Shown here: positions 9,542 to 19,525 of the stretch, one piece after another | Numbering within the stretch: position 1 is the stretch's first letter | Layout of the letters: each line of letters begins with the position of its first letter | Assembly (NCBI RefSeq): GCF_017918235.1 | Contig: NC_090591.1 | Span: 1,369,001-1,433,000 of the forward strand | Reading direction: 5' to 3' | Source of the DNA: Porcisia hertigi | Lineage: Eukaryota > Euglenozoa > Kinetoplastea > Trypanosomatida > Trypanosomatidae | DNA length: 64,000 nucleotides | Position numbers and translations under genes: made by a program | Notes under the pieces: generated by a model | Databases searched by the model: none | Told to the model about the DNA's origin: nothing | The model's input: only the letters and a program-made list of their open reading frames with translations

Positions 9542-12500
9542 ATGCTGAGGCTTACTCGTCGAGTGGCCGGTGGCCGCGCCAAGCAGCGTCTGCCGCGCAG
9601 CCTGCAAGGGCTCTCTACTCCTAACATGCGGCGGTCGTGGTGGGACATGAAGAATTTGTCGAGTGCAGAAAAGAGAGAACTGCTGTGCGGCTCATGGCGA
9701 GCGGCGAACCCCATTCGACTGGTGCCTGGTCCGAGCAGTCGGGTCAGTTGCTCCGAATCGGAGCCGCTGACCTTCGCCACAGAAGAGGCGGCAGACCACT
9801 ATATGGCAGAGGAGGATAAGGATGTGGCGTCCGAGACACACGAGTCCACTCTAGCCCTGGCGGAGCGCTTCTTCGTGGAGTTGGCGAGTGCAGCGGATGG
9901 AGAGGTAGATGGGGCGCAGATGCCGCAGGATCCCCAGTCCGACGATGAACGCCGTCGCGAAATGCGAGACGTGCAGCGAGAGTTCTTCGGCGACTTTTAC
10001 GTGGAGCAGGGCATCGTTGACGAGTCGAGCCGTTACGCATTTGTGGACACAATGCTACGACCTTCACGGCCTCTCTTTTTGGTGAACGCTGTCCTGCCAT
10101 TGGCACGTCTCACAGTGCGGGACCAGCTCGAGTCCCACTGCGCGGTGTCCCCAAACCTTGATGGCGGGCCCCCAAGTGCCACATCGACTGGGGTCGCTGG
10201 CGTACCGCTCCTGCTACCCGTCTTCACACCGACACTATTTAATCCATGCCTCTACGCTATCCCCCTCCCACCCACCCAGACGTTTGGCGCACCACTCCAT
10301 GTCAGCTTTTCGGCAGCATCATCACGATTGAATCATGTGAAGCACCACGACGAGGATCCTAGTCAAGGCGTTGATGGTTCTGCATCGTCTGCGCTAGTGC
10401 TCGAAGAAGCACCAAACTCCGCCGGTGAACAGAAGTTGCTGTCTTCTAGTGGCACATCAGTTGATCTCGTCGCCGACGCCGATGAGCTTCGCGCGATGAT
10501 GCTGGACGCACTACCCTGTTCCGAGGCAGATTCTTTGCCCTCGCCGACTGCAGGGCAATCTGCTTCGATGAGAGACCCGGGAAGAGAGGCTGGGGTAACA
10601 GGTGACAACACGGCTGTGTCGGCGCCTGCCGTGTCCGCGGTTGCTCCCAACCCAGCAACAAAGCCGCCAAGCCTTGCGCATATGTACTGGCTGCAGCGTC
10701 AGGTGGCCAGTGATACTCTTCTCAACGTGGATGACGTGTCGGTGGTGGTGTCTTTGCTGAGCGTGCGGCTTGCTGCTTTCTCTATGGCCCGCGGTGGCGC
10801 ATCACAGCCATACGAAGTAATTCTTTGTCAAGCGAACGACCGAGATGCGACGGCCTGCGCGTACCACACCGAAATCGCGCAATATCTCTTCCAAGCCGCG
10901 CAGGAAGAATCGAGCGACCCCGCCGCAACGGATCGCTTGGCGCGGGTGGTGATCGCTGTGGAGGATGTCACCCTCAACGGTCGCCCCGCAGCGTCGCCTC
11001 ACTCATTGAAAGAGAATCGGGACGGGTCGAGACGACAACGGCGTCCGACGCATCAAACACCATTGCCATGTACTGAGTCTGCTGTGCCAGTGATGGACCG
11101 GTACCCGAACATGGTGTACCTCCAACCTCCCTTGCCGCGCGTTAGGGGGCGTCCAGGCGCACCTCTACGTGGAGACTTGGACTCCAGGTCAGCGCCGGCG
11201 GCTGCGCACATTCCTAGCAGAGTTGTGCTGTGTATGCCTGCAACATCTCGTGATGGCGTGCGACCTCGTGGCTGGCTCGCGGGTACAGAGCATGAGGCCG
11301 TCGACGAAGACGCCGATCTCTCACCTTTCGCAGCGGACGATGCTTGGTGCCCTCGCCGCGGTGCTCTCAGTGTGCTTTCGGGGGCACCACCGAACACCTT
11401 TGTGGAACGCTGCCGAATGGCAAACGCCAATTTCTCAAAGCTCCGGGAACAACTATATGACGCCATACACACCGTGAGGGTGGATGGCTGCGGTTGGGTC
11501 ATCTATGCCACCCAGAGCGCCAACGTAATCGAGAATGAGGCCGTTGTGTGCGCTGTCCTGCAGCGCATCCGTGAGGAGGGCGACATAAGGCAACCACCCC
11601 TGCCACGCGACTCGTCCGCAGCGGCGGATGGGGACAAGATCGACGATAGTGCGGGTGTTTCAAAACAAGTGGAATCGACATTGAGTGTTGAGTGCGTTCC
11701 GCTAGACTCGCCTACGATTGAGGCGTGCATGGCATCCCCAGAGGCCGCCTCAGTGCTGGGGTTATTATGCAGCGAAGGACGCCGCGGTCTCAGCACATGG
11801 GTTGCTATCAAAGATGGCGCCGCGGGGCAAGAGGCGGAACAGATCAGCGCGGAGCTGCGCGCTTCTGTTGCGCGTGCGGCGTGGCGAACGGACCCGATGC
11901 GGTCAGGCAGCGACGGGGGGTTTGTTGTGTGCCTGCGCGTAGCGCGGCCAAGGGCGTTTCTGCGGCATCAGCATGGCGGCATCGGGGAAACAGTGGCGAG
12001 GGGTCCGCCACGGCTGTGCCGCTGGTGGACACACCCACGCAGCCGCGTCGTTTCCGCAGTGACACCAGCGGCGCTTCGGTTCATAACAGACGCAGAGCGA
12101 GGCGATGCTGCGGGACAAGGGCATGCATCTAAAGGAGCCTCGAGGATCCTTCACGCGGGGGTGCCGGTGGGATACGTCCCCACGCTGCCGGAGGTGTCGG
12201 CCACCGGCTCTGACGACGTCCCTTCCGCGCCTGGTTTACCAGTTGATTGTCGGATCAGTAGTGCAATTTGTCATGTGGATGCCCTTGGCGCCTTGCGCAG
12301 ATCGCTGCCGCCCTTGGCTCTCCCTGCAAAGGCCCTCTGTGAGCTGCTCCTGGTCAGGCATATCGATTCTCGAGTGCTGCGCAGGCAACTGCGATTATGC
12401 CAAAAACAGTCGACAATACAACGGCGACGGGAGCTCGACGTTGAGGGGTGCGCTACGGACGTGGAGGCTGAGACGCGCGCCTTTCTTGGAGCGGTGGAGA

Positions 12501-13126
12501 GGGTAGCAGAGGCGCATCTCGCCTCCACTTTATCCTCCGCCAAACTGCCCAGCCGTTTTTACGCCTGGGTCGGCGTTGTGGCCGACTCGCTTCTGCCGTC
12601 CGGCGAGATCTGCTTTGATCCTCAGGCAACGGAAAGCTCGGAGGCCCCGGCTGCCACCGGCAGCGCTGCTCTTGACTCTGCTGTCTTGACCGAGGTAAAG
12701 GCAGCTGGTGTTGTGGTGGAGGTCGAGTGCTCGCGTTATCCCTCTTCCTGTGACTCTTCGTCCTCCCACATGGAGTTTTCGGTGCGCCTCGATGTTCCAC
12801 CGGATATGCCAGAACGGTTCAAACACCTCGCGGCGCTAGAGGAATGGCGAGTAGCGCTGCGGGACGCACTGCTCTATGTACGTCGCCGCACCACGAAAGA
12901 GAGCAGCCCCTTCCGACTCTGGGCTGATCAGTCGATAAATCACACCCGTGTGCCAGCACCGAGATTCGCTGCGGGGCGCGCTAGCGGCGCCATGAGTGTG
13001 CCGCGCTCCGGCGAACTTGTTGAGCTCGCAGAAGATGAATACGAGAGTCTGCACACGACACGGATGGTACCAACTCTCGGAGCGGCATCGCTTCCCCCCG
13101 TTCGGGACACACCCTGCAACGTATGA
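9542..13126 (+). CDS. NSUN-like RNA m5C methyltransferase homologue, probably catalytically altered, 1194 aa
   Basis: The N-terminus (MLRLTRRVAGGRAKQRLPRS) is a strong mitochondrial-type presequence. The central region resembles the NOL1/NOP2/Sun fold. Residues around 600-605 read DDAWCPRRG, corresponding to motif IV (DAPCSG), with Cys603 kept. Residues about 652-670 read GWVIYATQSANVIENEAVV, corresponding to motif VI (RLVYSTCSLNPIENEAVV). In the family, the Cys of that TC pair is the nucleophile that attacks C5 of cytosine; here it is Gln658, so methyl transfer by the usual route is unlikely. Long low-complexity inserts separate the motifs. The protein is much larger than usual for the family (about 350-800 aa). 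A structural or assembly role in mitoribosome biogenesis is my inference. The C-terminus may continue in another frame to 13208 (see separate entry). Confidence 0.75.
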   Translation: MLRLTRRVAGGRAKQRLPRSLQGLSTPNMRRSWWDMKNLSSAEKRELLCGSWRAANPIRLVPGPSSRVSCSESEPLTFATEEAADHYMAEEDKDVASETHESTLALAERFFVELASAADGEVDGAQMPQDPQSDDERRREMRDVQREFFGDFYVEQGIVDESSRYAFVDTMLRPSRPLFLVNAVLPLARLTVRDQLESHCAVSPNLDGGPPSATSTGVAGVPLLLPVFTPTLFNPCLYAIPLPPTQTFGAPLHVSFSAASSRLNHVKHHDEDPSQGVDGSASSALVLEEAPNSAGEQKLLSSSGTSVDLVADADELRAMMLDALPCSEADSLPSPTAGQSASMRDPGREAGVTGDNTAVSAPAVSAVAPNPATKPPSLAHMYWLQRQVASDTLLNVDDVSVVVSLLSVRLAAFSMARGGASQPYEVILCQANDRDATACAYHTEIAQYLFQAAQEESSDPAATDRLARVVIAVEDVTLNGRPAASPHSLKENRDGSRRQRRPTHQTPLPCTESAVPVMDRYPNMVYLQPPLPRVRGRPGAPLRGDLDSRSAPAAAHIPSRVVLCMPATSRDGVRPRGWLAGTEHEAVDEDADLSPFAADDAWCPRRGALSVLSGAPPNTFVERCRMANANFSKLREQLYDAIHTVRVDGCGWVIYATQSANVIENEAVVCAVLQRIREEGDIRQPPLPRDSSAAADGDKIDDSAGVSKQVESTLSVECVPLDSPTIEACMASPEAASVLGLLCSEGRRGLSTWVAIKDGAAGQEAEQISAELRASVARAAWRTDPMRSGSDGGFVVCLRVARPRAFLRHQHGGIGETVARGPPRLCRWWTHPRSRVVSAVTPAALRFITDAERGDAAGQGHASKGASRILHAGVPVGYVPTLPEVSATGSDDVPSAPGLPVDCRISSAICHVDALGALRRSLPPLALPAKALCELLLVRHIDSRVLRRQLRLCQKQSTIQRRRELDVEGCATDVEAETRAFLGAVERVAEAHLASTLSSAKLPSRFYAWVGVVADSLLPSGEICFDPQATESSEAPAATGSAALDSAVLTEVKAAGVVVEVECSRYPSSCDSSSSHMEFSVRLDVPPDMPERFKHLAALEEWRVALRDALLYVRRRTTKESSPFRLWADQSINHTRVPAPRFAAGRASGAMSVPRSGELVELAEDEYESLHTTRMVPTLGAASLPPVRDTPCNV

Positions 13127-13208
13127 CACGGAGGCTGAGGACATGAAAGCTGATTGGCTGCGCGAGACGAAGTACCTGAAGTGGCGTCGACATCGAGCCT
13201 TGCGATGA
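13094..13208 (+). other. Probable out-of-frame C-terminal extension of the NSUN-like gene
   Basis: After a run of six C at 13094-13099 the +1 frame continues as gene-like sequence up to a TGA at 13206-13208. It includes THPATYDTEAEDMK and WLRETKYLKWRRHR, a charged tail typical of mitochondrial RNA-binding proteins. The in-frame ending of the main frame after the run (VRDTPCNV) looks random. One C fewer in the run would join the two. This is either a homopolymer error in the sequence or a real change in this strain. Confidence 0.5.
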
Positions 13209-14043
13209 GCTGGGTCTGAGAGCCGAGTGGGACCGTCCTGTGTGTGCGCGTGCCTCTACATGGATGTACAGCCGGCTCGGGCTCTCTAATGTCCCCTCCC
13301 CTCCCCCCCCCCTCCCCCCCCACGCATCGCTAACTGTGTTTTCTTTTTTCCACATTACATTTCTTTGCAGTAACACAATCGCCACAAATACTGCGTGCTC
13401 ACCGCTGCAAAAGGAGTTGGTTCTGTGGTAGTGCGTACATTGTGGACCCGTCGTGAGTGGAGTGGGGGGGGGGGGAGGAGGAAGGGAGGCTCTACCAGAG
13501 AAGCAGAACCGTTTCTCTCTCCTTCATGACGGTGATATCTTCCTCGTATGCGCTACTCCACGGCGGCATCTTTCAGTGCCAGACATCGGAGTCTTCATGC
13601 CGGTGATAACATGGGGCCACCACGAGGTGGGGGCGTGAAGTGCAGCGCAGGGCAGCGCTATCCCCACGACGCACTTCGGGCCTACGCCTACCCCCACTCA
13701 ATTTCAATGATGACGTAAAGGGGCGCGTCGTGAGGCTCGAGGCACCGCCCTCTTAGTGGTGGAGTCCATCCCTTCCCTACCGTGTTGAGGTCCACATTCT
13801 AGGTTTACTCTCTCCTCTCCCTCTATTTTGATTTTCCCGTTACCCGCAATGAATCCCGTGCCGCTGTCGCCTGCCCTTGTCGACCGGAGCGCTGTTGAGC
13901 ACACGCACCTCAACACACACACACCCACCCACACACACACTCTCTCTCTCGAAGAACAGCGTGCATCAAGGACTACTTCATCCCTCCATCACCTCTCTCC
14001 ATTCTCTGTGATACAATTGGGCCATTTGATTGCCTCGCCGACG
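13209..14043 (+). other. 0.8-kb spacer
   Basis: Contains C tracts near 13290-13320, a G run at 13464-13474 and CA/CT repeats at 13910-13951. An upstream ATG at 13828 is in frame with the next gene, but it would encode the CA repeat as THTPTHTHT and is probably leader sequence. Confidence 0.6.
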
Positions 14044-14388
14044 ATGCCTGGCTCTTTACCTGCTGATATGGTCACGTTGGCGTCTGGCGAGGCCCCGACG
14101 CAGCAACTCTTGTCAGGATTCCAGTTCTTTTTCTTGTGCCTTATCGTGATAGCATCGTACTACGTGTCATTGTACATCTCCGCCCATGCGGTGGGCGAGT
14201 CGACGGCGTCGCTGAGTGCCCCCCTTACCTCAGCCTCAAGACTCTTTTCCGGAGTAGGCTACACGATCCTAAACAAGATCAATCGCCGACGGAACCGTAC
14301 GCAGGTCGGTGCTGTCTCTTACGAGGACGTGGTTCCAGACGACAACGATATTTTCTCTTTGAACCAGCCAGCGCGAGGCGCGCAGTAG
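14044..14388 (+). CDS. Small single-span membrane protein, 114 aa
   Basis: Start chosen at MPGSLPADM; the longer frame from 13828 runs through microsatellite sequence. One clear hydrophobic segment at about residues 24-46 (GFQFFFLCLIVIASYYVSLYI) is followed by a small linker, a short basic patch (NKINRRRNRT) and an acidic C-terminal tail (YEDVVPDDNDIF). The topology could be that of an ER or mitochondrial membrane protein with its tail in the cytosol or intermembrane space. I do not recognise a family. It lies directly upstream of a coiled-coil gene with only about 240 bases between them. Confidence 0.75.
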   Translation: MPGSLPADMVTLASGEAPTQQLLSGFQFFFLCLIVIASYYVSLYISAHAVGESTASLSAPLTSASRLFSGVGYTILNKINRRRNRTQVGAVSYEDVVPDDNDIFSLNQPARGAQ

Positions 14389-14629
14389 TGTGTCAGACGT
14401 GTATCTGACGCAGCACCTGTGCGTGCGTGTGCGCACTCTCTCTCACACACACTATCACACACACACACGCACACACAGAGGGAAACCTGCGCGCCAGCGC
14501 ATCTCTCCTCTCTCTCACTCGTTTCACCTTAGCGTGAGCCTACTGTGATAGAGAAAAACAACTGATACTCCCCTTCCCTTCCCTTCCCTCCTCCCTCCCT
14601 TGTTCCATTCAAGCGAGCAGGCCCAACAG

Positions 14630-15175
14630 ATGGAGGAAAGTTCGATGCGGCAAAGCGAAGGCAGTGTAAATGTCACTCAAGACCGTATCCGGTACGTGAG
14701 GGCTGGGCGGCCACACCTGCTCGGCGAGACACGAATGCTGCGTATGGCACTGGAGGAGCTTCAAGAAGAGGTGGTGCAGATGGATGGCGAGGAGGCGGTG
14801 GTGCGTCGTCTAGCAGAGAAGAAGCACCGAGATCTGCTGCGGTGTTTGCTGCGTCTTGCCGTATCTGATGACGCGTCCACAAATGGCAAAGCAGTTGCAG
14901 CAGATGATCAGGTGCGGCAAGACGCGGCCAGTGCTCTTGTCTGTGGGGTATTAACGCAATGCAAGGACGAGCAGTGTGCTTGTTCAGACGAGGCAGAGCG
15001 CCGCCTGCCGAGTATCAGAGAGAAGGCCCGGCAGTTGCGTGCAAAAAAAAAAACGGGAGACACCTCCACCGTGCAGGAACATGCGCACCATCACAGCAGT
15101 GTGATATCCGCCGCGTGGTCGAGGCGACGGAACTCGAATCCCTTCGCACCGCGCTGGAGGGTCTGCGAGGGATGA
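14630..15175 (+). CDS. Coiled-coil protein, reading frame broken at an A11 run
   Basis: I start at the ATG of MEESSMRQSEG. The first 140 residues are strongly helical and charged, including LRMALEELQEEVVQMDGEEAVVRRLAEKK-type heptads, then an Ala-rich helix and a pair of Cys residues. At LRQLRAKKK the frame meets eleven A at 15043-15053. Beyond it the zero frame gives random-looking sequence to a stop at 15173-15175, whereas another frame carries coiled-coil-like sequence to 15237 (separate entry). One A more, or two fewer, would restore a protein of about 200 residues. No family recognised; a cytoskeletal or flagellar role would be a guess. Confidence 0.6.
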   Translation: MEESSMRQSEGSVNVTQDRIRYVRAGRPHLLGETRMLRMALEELQEEVVQMDGEEAVVRRLAEKKHRDLLRCLLRLAVSDDASTNGKAVAADDQVRQDAASALVCGVLTQCKDEQCACSDEAERRLPSIREKARQLRAKKKTGDTSTVQEHAHHHSSVISAAWSRRRNSNPFAPRWRVCEG

Positions 15176-15237
15176 GGGCTAGGGTGGAGGAGACTGACGC
15201 CTTGCTGCTGAACACGGGACACACATTTTTCTGTTGA
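15043..15237 (+). other. Out-of-frame continuation of the coiled-coil gene after A11
   Basis: Following the A run, the frame ending at the TGA 15235-15237 encodes RRVVEATELESLRTALEGL and RARVEETDALLLNTGH, regular amphipathic helix sequence matching the first part of the gene. This supports a homopolymer-length error or a real frameshift at 15043-15053. Confidence 0.5.
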
Positions 15238-16075
15238 CTCAGGCGAAGTCTTTAAGTGTGTATATATGTGTATATATGCATATATATATATTTATACGCA
15301 GGTGTGGTGGTGGAATCTGCGTTCACTTCGGATGTTGTTTCTCTATTCCCTGAAGGGAACGGTGCCCGCACCCGCAGCACCGGTCGAGGAACGCCGTTGC
15401 TTCTGCCATAGAACAGCTTCGATGAATGGGCCGGTATATACGCTCGAAAAACACAGGAGAAGCACAAAGAAACCAAGTAAACAAAGCAACAACAAAAGGC
15501 CACGGTGGTTCCTCTGGTGTCCCCCCCCTTCCGCTTTTTTTCCTTTTCTTAGAATGGAGGGCTATTCCACTTATACAAGGTACAGGGAAGGTGCTGTTAT
15601 CTACAAACAACACAAATGCATGTATACCGCCGCAGAGTCATGCGACTCTTATGTTTTTCCTCCCGTTTGTCCTTCCCTACGCGGTTGATATGCTGTGCTG
15701 CACGGGAGTCGCCTCGGGATAGGGCACACGAGAGGGGCTTTATATTTCTTTCCTTCCCCTTTTCATCTCTTCGTTGCTCGCACGGCTCACTCATCACTGT
15801 TCTATCTGTGCTCCCATGTGTCTCATTGCCGCTTCTTTCCCTCCTCTCTCTGTTCCCCCCCTCCCCCCTCCCCCCTTCCCCCTTCCTCCCGCCGACATCC
15901 ACACCGGTGAGAGCTGCCGTTGTTATTACTGAGAAGGTGTGCGCTGTGTCCCCGAGGCAAACGCAAATTACAGCCGCCTTTCAACTGTATCCTTTTGAAA
16001 ACTCTTTCCCCCCCTCCTTTGTTCCCCCTCTCCCCTCCTTTGTTCCCCTCTCCCCCACCAGGCGAAGCCCCCAAA
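15238..16075 (+). other. 0.8-kb spacer
   Basis: Contains a TA/GTATAT-rich patch at 15256-15298, then pyrimidine-rich sequence (15730-16061) that ends in the splice signal of the next gene. No gene seen. Confidence 0.6.
16003..16061 (+). promoter_or_regulatory. Strong polypyrimidine tract and trans-splice acceptor
   Basis: Nearly 60 bases of C/T ending in CACCAG, with AG at 16060-16061, only 14 bases before the ATG at 16076. It rules out the longer in-frame start at 15920, which would code through the tract. Confidence 0.65.
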
Positions 16076-16519
16076 ATGGCGCCACCGAAGGCCTCTTTCC
16101 CTGCCCGCATCTTCGCGGGCGATTTCATGGGCATCAACTGGAACCGTGTGAGCTGGATGGCCCCTTATAACAATTTCTACCCAATCACCATGTGCGGTGG
16201 CTGGGGTGGCCGGATGTGGTCCAGCTTTATCCAGTACGGTCGCTTCGATAACCGTGCTGGTCTCCTTGTTGTCCGCAACTTGATCATGGGCATACCGACC
16301 GCTCTCATGGCTCTCCTGATGCTCGGCAACATGGACTGGTTCCAGTGCATGCAGTGCGCCTTTTACCTCCCTGGCATCCCCATTCCGAAGTGGGCACAGG
16401 AAAAGTATGCGGAGGAGATGGAGTGGTACAGCTGGAATAAGCCAGGCTCCATGGCGAAGCACCACTACGCAGGTACCGTGTCGATCCCCGGCACAGAGAA
16501 GTATATCACTGAGATGTAA
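16076..16519 (+). CDS. Small conserved probable mitochondrial membrane protein, 147 aa
   Basis: The start is fixed by the splice acceptor 14 bases upstream. The N-terminus (MAPPKASFPARIFAGDF) is basic and amphipathic. The protein is rich in Trp, Tyr, Met and Gly; one hydrophobic segment at about residues 66-84 (VRNLIMGIPTALMALLMLG) is likely membrane-spanning. It is followed by a short Cys pair (CMQC) and a Pro-rich turn (LPGIPIPKW), then a soluble aromatic tail. This composition is typical of accessory subunits of trypanosomatid respiratory complexes or ATP synthase, but I cannot assign it to a named subunit. Confidence 0.8.
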   Translation: MAPPKASFPARIFAGDFMGINWNRVSWMAPYNNFYPITMCGGWGGRMWSSFIQYGRFDNRAGLLVVRNLIMGIPTALMALLMLGNMDWFQCMQCAFYLPGIPIPKWAQEKYAEEMEWYSWNKPGSMAKHHYAGTVSIPGTEKYITEM

Positions 16520-17914
16520 CAGGTTGATCCATCTTGTTCGAGACAAGGGGTGAGGAGGAGGAGAGGGTACAGGACTTGTGCACGGGCTTCTCTCTCACTT
16601 TGCCTTCTTCGGTGCTCAACTGGCTGTCGCTCTCAGCCCTCCTCGCATCGTAGGGGGGGGGGGATCATTCCGTGCGTGTGTGTGTGTGCATGCATGCATG
16701 CATGCCTTCTCTTGATCTCGAATCGAGGAAGCACAGCTTCAGTCACGACTACGACGGGCTGCGCGTCCAGGGGTGGTGCTATTAAAACGAGTGGCAGCAA
16801 CCCCCGTTCACTATCTAGCTATTGGAGGTGATAGGTGATTGGGTGGTGCGACATGAACCACCCCGAAAGCGCACGCAGCCGCATCTTTTCTGGTTGTTTA
16901 TCTATTGGCTCTGATGTTCGTCTCCTTTCCAGTAGTGTTTTCTGTGAGTTAAGACCTGCACAATGACAGCCGCATCCACATGGATTGTGCGTCTCTCTCT
17001 TTCTCTGTGTGTGTGTGTGTGTGCGTGTGTGTGCGTGTGCGCGCATGTGCTTTGTGCGAGGTGTAGGTATAGGATTTATTTCTGGGGGGGGGGGCGGGGG
17101 GCGGGGGGCTCGCGGATGTGCGTAGGGAATGGGTACTGTGCTTTCAGACCCCAGTTGTGTCTTAGATCCCCGCCCCCCTCCCCCCTCCCCCTGTTGTTAT
17201 CTAAAAAAAAAAGGAAGAGGGAATGGAAAGCGAGGCACTCTGTTTCACAGGGAGCAACACAACAAACATGTTCTGGCATGCGTACATCCATCCACCAGAT
17301 GAAGCGGTGAGTGTCGCTCCACACATGTCAGGGGCGGGGTGGGGGTCGATTTGTCAATCGACAAGGCCCAAATGATATGTCCTTGTTTAGTTTTGTTGTT
17401 GCTGCTCGTCTTCACCAGTTCTGCAGATGGTACTCGGCAGTCCACTGCTCTGGGTCGTTGAGGCGGCAGCCGGTTTGAAGAGCGGCTGAACTCCGCGTGC
17501 ATGTGCGTGTAACTTCTTAGATGAACACGTGAGGTTGCTCTGACACGAGGGGATGCGGTGTGCCCAGCAGAGAAGGCCTTGGGTGAACGAGCCTTTATGG
17601 CTGTCCACGACTTCGCAACTGTTCTCATCCCCCTCTCGTGCTTAAATCTCTTCTCTTCCGCGGCTCTCACACGCGCTGTCTTTTATCAGACTTTTCTTTC
17701 CTCATCACCACACACGTCTGTGGATCAGAAGATGCGCGGATGTCGCGACAGTTGTCACTAACGAGTTATACGGGGGTTTTCCTTTCGCTTAGTTGACACA
17801 CACACACACACACACAGAGATAATTATATATACCCCGCCTATCGTTCACTGCACACTCCTCTGTCCAAAACACTGGAGAGAGAGAGAGGGTGGGAGAGGG
17901 GAGCTGTTCGTATC
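16520..17914 (+). other. 1.4-kb spacer
   Basis: Contains GT runs (16674-16690, 17006-17042), a G tract at 17084-17107, an A10 run at 17202-17211 and a CA run at 17796-17816. No gene seen. Confidence 0.6.
17796..17816. repeat. (CA)n microsatellite
   Basis: CA dinucleotide run about 100 bases upstream of the PH-domain gene. Confidence 0.9.
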
Positions 17915-18769
17915 ATGTCGTCATTTCTTGAGCTAAGGATCGACCACCTGGTGCGTGCTGCCAAAGAAGAGCTTTGCTCGCTGGAAAGACAGCTGGCAAA
18001 GAGCCGGAGAACACGAGAGGCCTCTAGCCGTTCGTCAGATGGCGAGGCTCGAGAGGCCCCAGCGGCTACTCCCGTCGCGGCCGCATCCCCGCTTAGTCAT
18101 CAGAAGGAGAAGAGATGCGCCAGGGAGGGAGGCAGCGCCTCACCTATCTCCATAGGTTATACCCCTGCCATCCCGCCCGATCCATGCAAGGGCTTATCAT
18201 TGATGTCCCCGACGGCTTCCCCCTCACGTGTTGTTGTCCCCACTTCGGCCACGCAAAGGGAGGGCACACTGCTTCAATTGGTGCGAAGCAGTGGGTTGTT
18301 CGGTGGTGGTAGTCGTTCCTTTGTGCCTCACTACATCGTCGTGTCGGGTCGTGCCGGGATCGCGTGGTATGCGTCCGAAGCCGAGTACCGCCAGCACCCC
18401 AGTCGCCCACTCGGGCGTGCCGAGTTCTGGATCGAGACCTTCAACAGTCGAGGCAGCCGCTTCAAGAAGGCAGCCGTCTGCTGGCCATTGATCTTACCTG
18501 ATGATTGCCCTGAAGCGAGTGACCCGAGCAAGACGTACTTTGCTGTGGACTATTACACACCCAACGAGGATCGGAGGAAACTTGTACTGGCGGCGTCGTC
18601 GCCGGCAGAACGCGACGCGTGGGTTCAGTTTCTCACGAAGTACATTGACCTCTACTTACCTCACCGTGCAGAGTCAGAGGAACTGCAGCAGATTCCACGC
18701 GGTGCAGAGGTTCCGCTGCACCAGTCAGGGGTCATAGAAGGAGAAGCTCCAGGCGGCAACATTCTCTGA
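17915..18769 (+). CDS. PH-domain protein, 284 aa
   Basis: Residues 1-40 form a charged amphipathic helix or short coiled coil (LVRAAKEELCSLERQLAKS). Residues 40-115 are a Ser/Pro/Ala-rich linker. From about 115 to 243 the sequence reads as a pleckstrin-homology domain: a first strand REGTLLQLVRSS, FVPHYIVVSGRAGIAWYASE as strands 2-4, and the diagnostic C-terminal helix with invariant Trp (SPAERDAWVQFLTKYIDLY). PH domains bind phosphoinositides or proteins and usually place the host protein at a membrane. No catalytic domain is present, so it is probably an adaptor. Domain call fairly firm; role unknown. Confidence 0.85.
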   Translation: MSSFLELRIDHLVRAAKEELCSLERQLAKSRRTREASSRSSDGEAREAPAATPVAAASPLSHQKEKRCAREGGSASPISIGYTPAIPPDPCKGLSLMSPTASPSRVVVPTSATQREGTLLQLVRSSGLFGGGSRSFVPHYIVVSGRAGIAWYASEAEYRQHPSRPLGRAEFWIETFNSRGSRFKKAAVCWPLILPDDCPEASDPSKTYFAVDYYTPNEDRRKLVLAASSPAERDAWVQFLTKYIDLYLPHRAESEELQQIPRGAEVPLHQSGVIEGEAPGGNIL

Positions 18770-19525
18770 GCTGGTGCGCAGAGTATTTCTCTACATGAGG
18801 AGGTGCTAGTGTGTGTGTGTGTGTGTGCGATTCAATGGCAAGTGATATCAAGCGCCGCGTGTGCGTCTCCGTTGTTTCGGAGGGGTGCTGCAGGGGTCCA
18901 AACGCGGGAAAGGGGGCGCCTGTTGGCCGCCACCCCCGCCTCGACGCACTGCAGGTCATTGCTGCATCGAATGGGAGGAGAGGTAGGTGACCGATCACGA
19001 TGCCATGGGTTTTACTTTTGCCGATAGCAGGCTGCATATCGACAAATTGGGTACCCGAGATACCTTCCCCCTCCCCTACCCACTCGTCTTGTTCCCCTCC
19101 CATCGCCTTCCCCCCCCTCCCCTCTCCGCCTCCTTCTCACTGATGACTTTTATATTCACGTATACGTCCATACGCGTTACTGTCTCTCTCTCTCTGTCTG
19201 TCTCTGTGCGCTTACATCTCGTTCGCAAAAGGCACATGATGCGCACTGGGGTATTTTTTCTCCCCCCTTTTTTTTTGGCCCAGCATCGCTTGATCATCAA
19301 GAGCGTTCAAGGATTTCTGCGCTGTGGTGTTGCGGTACCCTCGGACCTGTGGCAATTGCATAGCTGTCTTCGAACTGCGTACCGTTGTTTCTCCCTCAAG
19401 TACTTCTGTATACATACATAAAAACGGTATCTATGCATATGAGGAGAGGGAGAAGGTATCATCAAGTCGCCACCGCTCCGTTCTCTTCTCTCATCGCTTC
19501 CCCTGGTGAGTCTCATAGACATTGA
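18770..19525 (+). other. 0.75-kb spacer
   Basis: Contains a GT run at 18810-18828 and a C/T tract at 19066-19140. A T-rich tract near 19253-19278 is probably part of the splice signal of the next gene. No gene seen. Confidence 0.6.

Noticed and set aside
15968-16546. 192-codon minus-strand frame over the small membrane protein gene
   Set aside because: Shadow of the + strand gene, which has a strong splice signal and conserved-looking residues.
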